Positions 1 through 6,795 of a stretch of DNA of 40,053 nt are shown here, piece by piece; the stretch's first letter is position 1; every line of letters begins with the position of its first letter. The notes under the pieces were generated by a model. The model did not search any database, was not told where the DNA came from, and worked only from the letters and a program-made list of their open reading frames with translations. Made by a program: the position numbers and the translations under genes. Source of the DNA: an uncultured Woeseiaceae bacterium (lineage in GTDB: Bacteria; Pseudomonadota; Gammaproteobacteria; Steroidobacterales; Woeseiaceae); NCBI GenBank assembly GCA_947259985.1, contig CAMYOJ010000055.1:1-40053 (forward strand), given 5' to 3'.

Positions 1-894
1 TATGGTCTGGGCTATGACGAGATCGTGGCGGCAAACCCCGGGGTCAACCCCTGGCTGCCCGGTGAAAACACGCCCGTGCTGCTGCCTACGCAATACGTCC
101 TCCCGGACGTTCCGCGGCAGGGGATGGTGCTGAACATCGCGACGAAGCGCCTTTTCTACTTTCCCAAGGCCGAGGAGGGTGATGCCCAGAAGGTGCTGAC
201 CTATCCGATCGGTATTGGCCGTGTCGGCTGGGAGACGCCGCTGGGCAGCACGACTGTCGTGTCGAAAGCGAGAGATCCAAGCTGGTGGGTGCCGCTGTCG
301 GTGCGACGCGAACACGCGGAAATGGGCAATCCGCTGCCTTCCGTCGTGCCGCCGGGGCCGGACAATCCGCTCGGCTCGCGCGTACTCAAGCTCGACATGC
401 CCGGTTACCTGATCCATGGGACCAACACGCCTTACGGTGTCGGCATGCGCGTGAGTCACGGCTGCGTGCGGCTCTACCCTGAGAATATCGAGCTGCTTTA
501 CGAACTCGTTGCAATCGGCGAACCCGTCAGGATTGTCAACGAGCCTTACCAGGTGGGCGTGCAGGATGATGCACTTTACTTCGAGGCACATGCGCCGCTC
601 GAGGACGACGCGCTGCCCCCCGAGGAACGTCTGCAAGCGCTGTTGGACCGGCAGCCGGACATGGCCGGACAACCACTCAATGAACACCTCAGGGAGCACA
701 TCCGGTCGCTCGCCGCGGAGCCGCGTGGTGTGCCGGTCAGGATCGCGATGTACGACGATGAAGAAGTCATGGCGCGGGCTCGAGTGGTCGAAAACACGGT
801 CGAGATGGATCCGAACGCGCCTACGCTGACCGAGGTTCGCGAGATGATGGACGAGGCCGACGCAGAGGCAGAGGCCGAACAGGAGTCCTTGTGA
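1..894 (+). CDS. L,D-transpeptidase (YkuD/ErfK-YbiS family), 5' end outside window
   Basis: The reading frame is open from base 1, so the gene begins upstream. The first codons read YGLGYDEIVAANPGVNPWLP, the LysM-like N-terminal region typical of ErfK/YbiS proteins. The YkuD catalytic domain follows from about base 118. The signature HGTNTPYGVG then SHGCVRLYPEN is intact, with the catalytic Cys at 463-465. The family makes 3-3 cross-links in peptidoglycan or attaches Braun-type lipoprotein in the periplasm. The last ~100 residues are an acidic tail beyond the catalytic domain, as in longer family members. The stop codon overlaps the GTG of the small downstream ORF, which suggests translational coupling. 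The family call is firm; which of the two reactions it performs is not decided by the sequence. Confidence 0.93.
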   Translation, partial: YGLGYDEIVAANPGVNPWLPGENTPVLLPTQYVLPDVPRQGMVLNIATKRLFYFPKAEEGDAQKVLTYPIGIGRVGWETPLGSTTVVSKARDPSWWVPLSVRREHAEMGNPLPSVVPPGPDNPLGSRVLKLDMPGYLIHGTNTPYGVGMRVSHGCVRLYPENIELLYELVAIGEPVRIVNEPYQVGVQDDALYFEAHAPLEDDALPPEERLQALLDRQPDMAGQPLNEHLREHIRSLAAEPRGVPVRIAMYDDEEVMARARVVENTVEMDPNAPTLTEVREMMDEADAEAEAEQESL

Positions 895-1067
895 GCGAGT
901 GGCTCGACCTTATGCTCGAGGAAGTCGAGCGCAAGGAGCGCGAGGCCCGCGAGGCGAAAGAAGAGCTCGAAAAAAGAAAGGCCGGCGAGGCCGCCAAGGC
1001 CGGCGAGGCCGCCAAGGCCGGCGAGGCCGCCAAGGCCGCAAGGCAGGATAAAGCTCAGTCGAAGTAA
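891..1067 (+). CDS. small charged protein with AGEAAK repeats, coupled to the L,D-transpeptidase
   Basis: This is a 58-residue ORF starting at GTG 891, overlapping the upstream stop codon (GTGA arrangement). An AGGAG Shine-Dalgarno sequence lies at 881-885 with 5-base spacing. The N-terminal half is a Glu/Lys/Arg-rich predicted helix (EVERKEREAREAKEELEKRK). The second half is three exact copies of AGEAAK. There is no signal peptide, Cys or membrane segment, so a cytoplasmic helical peptide is expected. The 3' end overlaps the end of the convergent PLP enzyme gene by 13 bases. I recognise no family. The ribosome site and overlap support real translation, but the repeat could be a low-complexity expansion. 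Confidence 0.6.
   Translation: MSEWLDLMLEEVERKEREAREAKEELEKRKAGEAAKAGEAAKAGEAAKAARQDKAQSK
981..1034 (+). repeat. 18-bp tandem repeat, three exact copies
   Basis: The unit gccggcgaggccgccaag occurs three times without mismatch at 981-998, 999-1016 and 1017-1034, followed by a partial gcc. It is in frame and encodes AGEAAK three times in the small ORF 891-1067. Exact copies suggest recent slippage, so copy number may vary between strains. Confidence 0.95.
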
Positions 1068-2110
1068 GTCATGAACTCACGCGGTATGTTGTCTCGCGTG
1101 GCCGGCCGCGTGCTGTCGACGGGGAGCGGTCGCGAGTTATAGGTGTTCCAGAACAGGTAGTGTTCGCCCGCGTAGTCGGGCGCCGCAAGATCGTGAAGCA
1201 GGGCGGCCATCGACTTGCCCGTGTAGGTGGTCTCCAGCGCCAGGGACAGCTGTTGCTCAGCGACCGTAACGGCATCCCTCGTAAGCTCGTCCGCGGCGGC
1301 GTAGCCGCCCGCGAAAAATTCGTCGCGCCAACGAACGTGCGCTCTGTCCGCGACATCTTCGGGTATCGATGCGTCGAGGCGCCGCAGCATCATTGCGGTC
1401 TTCCGCAACAAGTGATCGAATCGCAGTGGGTTCGCGACACATTCGTCGACGACACGCACGACATGCAACTCCGTCGGCATGTCGGCAAGCGCGAGTCCCA
1501 GGGCCAGGCCCACCGAACTGCCCATCGTGCCGTTGGCGATGTAGATGCGTGCCGGCATCGCGATGTCGCCGGCTTTCACCTGGTGGGCGAGTTCCAGTGC
1601 CGCGTTGACGAAGCCTGTGGCGCCGAGCCAGCTCGATCCGCCGAGCGGCACGACCCAGGCCTGCCGGCCCTGCAGGTAGCGTCGAAAAGTCGCCAGCTGA
1701 TCAACCGAACCGCCGTAGCGAACGATCTCGGTGCCGATACGCCTGTGCATGTTCAGTGTTGTGGCGATGTAAGGCGTGCGCTTCTGCGCACTCAGAAAAC
1801 AGGTGCAGTCGAAGCCACAGTCCCGGGCAAAAATCGCCGTGGCCAGTGCATGGTTCGAGCCGACTGCGCCGAAGGTCGCGATTCTGTGTGCGCCACGTTC
1901 CCGGGCCCGGCGAAAAATATACTCCAGCTTGCGGATCTTGTTGCCGCCGTACTTCGAATTGCTCTGGTCATCGTGCTTGATGGCAATCCGGCGGGCGCCC
2001 GAGTCGGTATTGAATTCAATATTCGAGACCGGCGTCGGCAGATCGGCAAGCGCGACTTTTCGCAGCCGCTCAGCGAGCCGCGGAAACGCATTGCCCAGAG
2101 AATCGGTCAT
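1055..2110 (-). CDS. PLP-dependent D-cysteine desulfhydrase / ACC deaminase-like enzyme
   Basis: This 351-residue protein belongs to the tryptophan-synthase beta fold (type II PLP) superfamily. The PLP lysine sits in SKYGGNKIRKLEY (Lys58). A phosphate-cradling Gly/Ser-rich loop GTMGSSVGLALG lies near residue 200, and TYTGKSMAALLHDL near the C-terminus is typical of the D-cysteine desulfhydrase / 1-aminocyclopropane-1-carboxylate deaminase branch. Such enzymes split D-cysteine to pyruvate, sulfide and ammonia, or deaminate related amino acids, in the cytoplasm. The ATG at 2110 faces the divergent tail-sheath-like gene. The 3' end overlaps the small ORF 891-1067 by 13 bases. Family is clear; substrate is not, because members with similar motifs differ in specificity. 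Confidence 0.85.
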   Translation of the reverse strand: MTDSLGNAFPRLAERLRKVALADLPTPVSNIEFNTDSGARRIAIKHDDQSNSKYGGNKIRKLEYIFRRARERGAHRIATFGAVGSNHALATAIFARDCGFDCTCFLSAQKRTPYIATTLNMHRRIGTEIVRYGGSVDQLATFRRYLQGRQAWVVPLGGSSWLGATGFVNAALELAHQVKAGDIAMPARIYIANGTMGSSVGLALGLALADMPTELHVVRVVDECVANPLRFDHLLRKTAMMLRRLDASIPEDVADRAHVRWRDEFFAGGYAAADELTRDAVTVAEQQLSLALETTYTGKSMAALLHDLAAPDYAGEHYLFWNTYNSRPLPVDSTRPATRDNIPREFMTYFD

Positions 2111-2130
2111 GTTCAGAGGTTATCGAAGTG

Positions 2131-2182
2131 CACTGGTCAGCGCGAATGCTTTAGAATGCTCTCACGCTTTTCTGACCAGGTG
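2131..2182. promoter_or_regulatory. candidate operator in the divergent 2110/2194 intergenic region
   Basis: The 83-bp gap between divergent genes contains CTGGTCAG (2133-2140) and its exact reverse complement CTGACCAG (2172-2179). With the flanking bases the arms read CACTGGTCAG and CTGACCAGgTG. Between them GAATGCT is directly repeated at 2144-2150 and 2154-2160, one helical turn apart. A -10-like TAGAAT overlaps at 2152-2157 and could serve the rightward gene. The symmetry is visible in the sequence; a regulator binding here is inference. Confidence 0.35.
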
Positions 2183-2193
2183 CGGAGACAGGT

Positions 2194-3741
2194 TTGTCAG
2201 AAGCAGATGACCACGGAATTACGGTCACAGAAATCGCGGCGATGGATCAGCCCATCGACGTGTCCCCGGAGACCACAGCCGCTTTTGTCGGGCGCGCACT
2301 GCGTGGTCCTCTCAATGCGCCTGTCCTCGTAAAAAACTTCGCCGAGTTTCGTCGTCGTTTCGGCGACATCTGGAATCGTTCGAGTCTCGGCCCCGCGGTC
2401 CAGCAGTTTTTTAGCCACGGCGGCAAACGCCTGTACATCGTGCGGGTCGCGAACGGTGCGCGTGGCGCACTGATCTGCCTGCCCGCGAGCGGCAGTGCGC
2501 TGGTGCTGCGTGCCGTAGAACCCGGCTCCACCGAGCTAATCCGTGCGGCCGTCGATTACGACGGGATCGGCGACGACGAATTGTTCAACCTGACATTGCA
2601 GCGCGTCAATCCGGCGACTCAGATGGTCGTTGACCAGGAGCTGTTCGCGCGCCTGTCGTATCGCGAGGAATCGGACGATTTCGTGGGCGACGCGTTACTG
2701 ACGTCGATGCTGGCGCGGGTCGAGCATCCGTTTCCAACACACCGGCCCGAGGCGACGCTCAGGGAAGGGCGGGCGTTCGAAACGGATTATGTCGTTGCCG
2801 CACAAGCCGGGACCGATGGCGTGGATCTGTCGGACTACGATCTCATAGGGTCGCGTAAGTCCGGCACGGGTCTGTTTGCTCTCGACCAGGTGGATGATCT
2901 CGATCTGCTGTACCTGCCGGCACCCGCCAGGCACCTGCAAATCGGGCCGGCGGCGGTGCTGGTTGCCGAGCAGTTCTGCCGCGAGCAGGCTGCACTGCTG
3001 CTGGTCGATCCGCGTGCCGAATGGCAGACGGCGGACGACGCCGTGCAAGGTGTTCGCGAGCTGGGCTACGCGAGCCCGAACATGGTTGGTTACTTTCCGC
3101 GCGTGAAAACACGGAAGTCCGGGGACGAGCTGCCGAGGCCTGCGGGCGGCGCTATTGCCGGCTTGCTGTGCAAGCAGGACCGAACTTACGGCCCCTGGCA
3201 GTCGCTGGACCAGCAGGGTATGGGACTGGACCGCAACTGGATACCGGCCGTCGAACTGGACGATGAAGAGGCCCATCTCCTGAATCGTGCGGGCCTCAAC
3301 GCGGTCACTCATGGGCCCGCGGGCAGGGCGCGTGTTAGCGGGGACGTAACGATGAGTCGCGGCTCCGAAGCACATCGCGAATTCACGAACCTGGCGGTGA
3401 GGCGATTCTGCCTGCACGTAGTCAATACGATTGCACGGGCAACGCGCTGGGCAGTCTTCGAGCCGCAGGACGAAACGCTCGCCAAGAGAATCCGCGGACA
3501 GATCCTGACCTACCTCGATTGTCTCAACGACCTGGGTGCCTTCGCCGACGAGCGGTTTGTTGTCGAGTGTGATGCGGGCGTCAGTCATCGCGACGACGGT
3601 AAGGAGCATGGTGTGACGATACTGCTCGTGTTTCATCCTGCGGGCTGCGACGAGCCCGTGTCGCTGACGCTGCACATTACGGCGGCAGGATGTCGGGTCG
3701 GGACCACGGCGTTCGCGCCGTCGATCGAAAACTGCGCCTGA
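2194..3741 (+). CDS. contractile tail sheath-like protein, solitary
   Basis: This 515-residue protein resembles tail sheath proteins of contractile phages and extracellular injection systems. The N-terminus ITVTEIAAMDQPIDVSPETT leads into AFVGRALRGPLNAPVLV, then FRRRFGDIW and VQQFFSHGGKRLYIVRV, the usual opening of the family. A subtilisin-like middle domain (DDLDLLYLPAP, ALLLVDP) follows. The C-terminal sheath domain contains AGLLCKQDRTYGPWQS, LNRAGLNAVTH and RRFCLHVVNTIARATRWAVFEP. I chose the TTG at 2194 because it has GGAG at 2184-2187 and keeps the conserved N-terminus; an ATG at 2242 would lose it. No tube, baseplate, spike, ATPase or lysis gene lies nearby within the window. It may be a domesticated or remotely partnered sheath. 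Confidence 0.82.
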   Translation: MSEADDHGITVTEIAAMDQPIDVSPETTAAFVGRALRGPLNAPVLVKNFAEFRRRFGDIWNRSSLGPAVQQFFSHGGKRLYIVRVANGARGALICLPASGSALVLRAVEPGSTELIRAAVDYDGIGDDELFNLTLQRVNPATQMVVDQELFARLSYREESDDFVGDALLTSMLARVEHPFPTHRPEATLREGRAFETDYVVAAQAGTDGVDLSDYDLIGSRKSGTGLFALDQVDDLDLLYLPAPARHLQIGPAAVLVAEQFCREQAALLLVDPRAEWQTADDAVQGVRELGYASPNMVGYFPRVKTRKSGDELPRPAGGAIAGLLCKQDRTYGPWQSLDQQGMGLDRNWIPAVELDDEEAHLLNRAGLNAVTHGPAGRARVSGDVTMSRGSEAHREFTNLAVRRFCLHVVNTIARATRWAVFEPQDETLAKRIRGQILTYLDCLNDLGAFADERFVVECDAGVSHRDDGKEHGVTILLVFHPAGCDEPVSLTLHITAAGCRVGTTAFAPSIENCA

Positions 3742-3749
3742 TCAGGCGC
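3734..3749. terminator. 16-bp perfect palindrome at the end of the sheath-like gene
   Basis: GCGCCTGATCAGGCGC spans the TGA stop codon (3739-3741). It can form a 6-bp GC-rich stem with a GATC loop. A short T run follows after 7 bases (cttttac), so it may act as a weak intrinsic terminator. It may also be chance symmetry around a stop codon. Confidence 0.3.
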
Positions 3750-3751
3750 TC

Positions 3752-3776
3752 GGGACTTTTACATAAGGCCTTCGTC
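3752..3776 (+). promoter_or_regulatory. candidate ECF-type promoter of the sigma factor operon
   Basis: GGGAC at 3752-3756 and CGTC at 3773-3776 are separated by 16 bases. Many ECF sigma factors use a GGAAC-like -35 and a CGTC-like -10 at 16-17 bases. It lies about 60 bases upstream of the ECF sigma start, consistent with autoregulation. The -35 has one mismatch to the usual GGAAC, so this is only a candidate. Confidence 0.3.
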
Positions 3777-3838
3777 GTCGCGTGGCGGCCTTGTCATACA
3801 GGCATCGTCCTGATGCTACCAATGAATCGGGAGGGGGT

Positions 3839-4360
3839 ATGAGAGACAGTGATGTCCTGGACAAAAACCCGCACATTTCTCGATCGGCATTGGAAGCCAT
3901 TCACGGCCAGGTATTTGGCTGGGCCCTCTCCCGTTGTGATTACGACCAGGCCGCCGCGGAGGACCTGATGCAACAGGCCTATATCGAGCTGCTGACGGGC
4001 AAAGCGCGCTTTGAAAAGCGTTCGTCGCTCAAGACGTTTGTGTTCGCCGTTATACAGAACCTGGCGCGCAGTCGGTACCGGCGCATCGCGTCGCGCTTAC
4101 GGCTCGTGCAGGCGGCCGGCGCCGAGATCGCTGAGGAAAGCGCGCAGCCCGTCGAACCGGAAGAAAACGCGGGCTTGTGGGAGGCGGTGCAAACACTGCC
4201 GCAACGGCAACGCGACATCATCGAGCTCGTGTTCTGTCGTGACATGACGATAGAGGCTGCATCGAATGTGATGGGCGTGACGACGGGAACAGGCAGGGTG
4301 CATTACGAACGCGCGAAGAAGGCGCTTAGAAACAAACTGTCGGAGTGGGGTACGACATGA
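3839..4360 (+). CDS. ECF-type RNA polymerase sigma factor
   Basis: This 173-residue protein has sigma region 2 (about residues 12-80: DQAAAEDLMQQAYIELL, then SLKTFVFAVIQNLARSRYR) and region 4 (about 115-165: LPQRQRDIIELVFCRDMTIE, ending VHYERAKKALRNKL). There is no region 1 or 3, as in the ECF class. The ATG at 3839 has a purine-rich GGGAGGGGG just upstream; a more upstream start would add sequence unlike the family. The stop overlaps the next ATG (ATGA). The next genes encode a single-pass membrane protein and a Spy/CnrX-like periplasmic protein, so this looks like an envelope- or metal-responsive sigma factor held by a membrane anti-sigma partner. The signal is unknown. Confidence 0.9.
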   Translation: MRDSDVLDKNPHISRSALEAIHGQVFGWALSRCDYDQAAAEDLMQQAYIELLTGKARFEKRSSLKTFVFAVIQNLARSRYRRIASRLRLVQAAGAEIAEESAQPVEPEENAGLWEAVQTLPQRQRDIIELVFCRDMTIEAASNVMGVTTGTGRVHYERAKKALRNKLSEWGTT

Positions 4361-4710
4361 AGCTGTCAGACGAACAAATGCGTGCCGCGCTGCAGAAGGC
4401 GCAGGCGGAGAAAGAAGCGGGAACCGTGCCGGAATTCAGCACGATGTGGGCGATCGCCGAAAACCGCGCCCGGGAGCGTCGCCGCCGTCGCGGCATGGTC
4501 GCGGGGTCGGTCGCCGTGCTGGCGCTGGCAGTGGTCATGCTGATGCCGTCGGGCGATGACCTGCACTACATAAATACGGCTGAATTGCTCGAAACAACAA
4601 GCTGGGCTGCGCCCAGCGACATCCTGATGCCCGAACACCAGTACGACATCTACGGGGAGATTCCGGTGCTGATCGAGTCAACCGAAACCTATGGAGGAGC
4701 GTTGCTATGA
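4357..4710 (+). CDS. short single-pass membrane protein, probable anti-sigma partner
   Basis: This 117-residue protein overlaps the sigma factor gene by 4 bases at its start and the next gene by 4 bases at its end. The N-terminal ~45 residues are charged and predicted cytoplasmic (SDEQMRAALQKAQAEKEAG). A basic run RERRRRRG is followed by one membrane segment (GSVAVLALAVVMLMP, about residues 49-63). About 50 residues then lie outside. The position and topology match small ECF anti-sigma factors such as CnrY-type proteins. I see no zinc-binding HxxxCxxC motif. The role as anti-sigma factor is inferred from context, not from sequence identity. Confidence 0.72.
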   Translation: MKLSDEQMRAALQKAQAEKEAGTVPEFSTMWAIAENRARERRRRRGMVAGSVAVLALAVVMLMPSGDDLHYINTAELLETTSWAAPSDILMPEHQYDIYGEIPVLIESTETYGGALL

Positions 4711-5123
4711 AAAAAGGACTTTTGTTAGTGCTGGCTGCCGTCAGCCTCGGCATGAGTTCGGCTTATGCGGCAGGCCCAAGGGAAGACGTGTTCAAAGGTA
4801 AGCTGTTTCCGCCGAACGTCATCCTTGAACACAAGGGTGAGCTGGATTTGTCGAAGGAGCAATTTACGGCGATCCGTGCAGCCGTCGTCGAAGTCCAGTC
4901 GGGCGTCGCAGAGCACGAGTGGGATATTGCCGAAGCCTACCAGGCGTTGATGCTCGAACTCGACAAGCGTCCCATAGACGCAGATCGTGTCCTCGAGCAT
5001 GTGGACGCAGCCTTGCTGGCCGAAAACCAGGTCAAGAAAAAGCAGGTAAACATGCTGATACGTCTCAAGAATCTTTTGACTGCCGAGCAAATCAGCTACC
5101 TGGAATCGGTTCATCCGAAATAA
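4707..5123 (+). CDS. Spy/CpxP/CnrX-like periplasmic protein
   Basis: The 138-residue protein has a clear Sec signal peptide (MKKGLLLVLAAVSLGMSSAYAA). The mature part is an all-helical, charged domain: LDLSKEQFTAIRAAVVEVQS, a central helix pair, then LLTAEQISYLESVHP. The two L(S/T)xEQ-type motifs are typical of the Spy/CpxP and heavy-metal-resistance fold, which includes the periplasmic sensor CnrX. It overlaps the upstream membrane protein gene by ATGA. With the sigma factor and putative anti-sigma factor it would form a three-part sensor comparable to CnrYXH. The ligand is unknown; there are no obvious His/Met metal clusters, so metal sensing is not supported beyond family resemblance. Confidence 0.75.
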   Translation: MKKGLLLVLAAVSLGMSSAYAAGPREDVFKGKLFPPNVILEHKGELDLSKEQFTAIRAAVVEVQSGVAEHEWDIAEAYQALMLELDKRPIDADRVLEHVDAALLAENQVKKKQVNMLIRLKNLLTAEQISYLESVHPK

Positions 5124-5127
5124 GACC

Positions 5128-6777
5128 ATGAAAGCGAATCGAATTCTGACAATCGCCGTGGCGCTGCTGCTGGCCGCTTGTGGCGGGGGCAGCGGATCGT
5201 CGGCGCCCCCGGGGCCGCCACCACCGCCGCCTCCACCGCCGCCCGTCACCAAGATTGAGGCCTACCAGCTGCTGAACCAGGCCACCTTCGGCGCAACCGA
5301 GGCCGAGGCGCAGGCTGTTATCTCCATGCGGCAGGAGAGTTGGATCAACGATCAGATGCGGCAGCCCGTATCGAGACAATTGCAGCACCTGCAATCCGTG
5401 CCGCCGCCGCAGTTTCCATTTGAGCTGCATCAGGATCGTGTCGATATCTGGTTTCGCAACGCACTGCATGGCGAAGATCAGCTGCGGCAGCGTGTCGCTT
5501 TCGCCTTGTCTGAAATCATGGTGGTTTCGCAACTCGGTGCCCTCGGTAACCTGCCGTTCGCCGTTGCCGATTACTATGACGTACTCGCCGAAAACGCTTT
5601 TGGCAATTATCGCGACCTGCTCGAGCAGGTCACCCTGCATCCGGCCATGGGCGTCTACCTGAGTATGCTGGGCAACGAGAAGCCGAATCCCGCGCTGAAC
5701 ATTCGGCCCGACGAAAACTACGCTCGCGAAGTCATGCAGCTCTTCTCGATCGGGCTCGTCGAACTCGACATCGACGGCACGGAAAAGCTGGACAGCTTCG
5801 GTGAGCCAATCCCGACCTATGACCAATCGATCATCGAAGGCTTCGCGCACGTGTTCACTGGCTGGACCTGGGCCGGGGCACCGACATTTCATCCCAACGA
5901 ATTTCTGCTGCCGCAGTCGAGCCAGTACTTCCCGATGGAGCTTTGGGAGGAGTATCACGATACGGGGGAGAAGAAACTCCTCAATGGCGTCGTGTTGCCG
6001 GCCGGGCAGGGTGGCGCGCAGGATCTCGAGCAGGCGCTGGACAATATTTTCAATCACCCGAACGTCGGGCCGTTCATCGCGATCCGCCTGATACAGCGTC
6101 TCGTGACGAGCAACCCGTCACCGGGCTATGTGCGACGCGTTGCCGAGGTGTTCAATAACAATGGCAGCGGCGTGCGCGGCGATCTCGGCGCTGTTGTAAG
6201 GGCTATTCTGCTTGATGCGGAAGCACACCCTTCGATGGCCATGGAAATCGATGGCAAACTCAAGGAGCCTCTGCTGCGCCTGACGCAGCTGTGGCGAGCC
6301 TATAACGCGACGTCGGCCAGCGGCCGCTACCCGTTTGGTTTCGCCTACGTCCTGTTGGGACAGGGACCGCTGCAATCGCCCTCGGTGTTCAATTTCTTCA
6401 GCCCGTTCTTTGCGCCCCCGGGCGAGATCCGGGACAGCAGCCTCGTGGCGCCGGAACTCGAGCTTGCGACCGAATACCTCAATACGCTGCTCACTAATTT
6501 CATGTTCTACCAGGTTTTCGGACTGAACCAGACCAGTAACGAGCTCGCGGAAGACGACGTCTTCATCAACATCGCGGAAGAGATGGCGATCGCGGCCGAT
6601 AGCGACGCGCTCATCGACATGGTCGCCGGCAAGCTGCTCGGCGGAGTCATCTCCGACACGCTGCGCCAGGAGATCGCCGGCATGCTTGTGCGCATCCCCG
6701 AAACGGAAGCGGTGCTGCGCGCCGCCGAAACCATATATTTGGTCGTGACGTCACCCGAATACGCGTACCAGCGCTAG
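5128..6777 (+). CDS. DUF1800 family lipoprotein
   Basis: This 549-residue protein starts with a lipoprotein signal ending LLLAAC (Cys18), then GGGSGSS and ten consecutive prolines (residues 30-39). The DUF1800 domain follows from about residue 42: LLNQATFGATEAEAQAV, QRVAFALSEIMVVSQLG, YYDVLAENAFGNYRDLLEQV, DENYAREVMQLFSIGL, EGFAHVFTGWTW and FNFFSPFFAPPGEIRDS. The family is exported, of unknown activity, and nearly always beside a DUF1501 gene, as here. It begins 4 bases after the preceding stop, so it belongs to the sigma factor operon. The proline run probably makes translation depend on elongation factor P. Confidence 0.9.
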   Translation: MKANRILTIAVALLLAACGGGSGSSAPPGPPPPPPPPPPVTKIEAYQLLNQATFGATEAEAQAVISMRQESWINDQMRQPVSRQLQHLQSVPPPQFPFELHQDRVDIWFRNALHGEDQLRQRVAFALSEIMVVSQLGALGNLPFAVADYYDVLAENAFGNYRDLLEQVTLHPAMGVYLSMLGNEKPNPALNIRPDENYAREVMQLFSIGLVELDIDGTEKLDSFGEPIPTYDQSIIEGFAHVFTGWTWAGAPTFHPNEFLLPQSSQYFPMELWEEYHDTGEKKLLNGVVLPAGQGGAQDLEQALDNIFNHPNVGPFIAIRLIQRLVTSNPSPGYVRRVAEVFNNNGSGVRGDLGAVVRAILLDAEAHPSMAMEIDGKLKEPLLRLTQLWRAYNATSASGRYPFGFAYVLLGQGPLQSPSVFNFFSPFFAPPGEIRDSSLVAPELELATEYLNTLLTNFMFYQVFGLNQTSNELAEDDVFINIAEEMAIAADSDALIDMVAGKLLGGVISDTLRQEIAGMLVRIPETEAVLRAAETIYLVVTSPEYAYQR

Positions 6778-6795
6778 TCGCGAGAGAGGAAGATT

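Noticed and set aside
1160-2332. Long plus-strand open frame antisense to the PLP enzyme
   Set aside because: The minus-strand gene has clear family motifs; the plus-strand frame crosses into the next gene in the wrong frame.
2695-3675. Minus-strand open frame inside the tail-sheath-like gene
   Set aside because: Shadow of the sheath reading frame; no start signal and no family pattern.
2194-4360. Prophage or injection-system locus
   Set aside because: Only one sheath-like gene is present; no integrase, attachment sites or other structural genes lie nearby.
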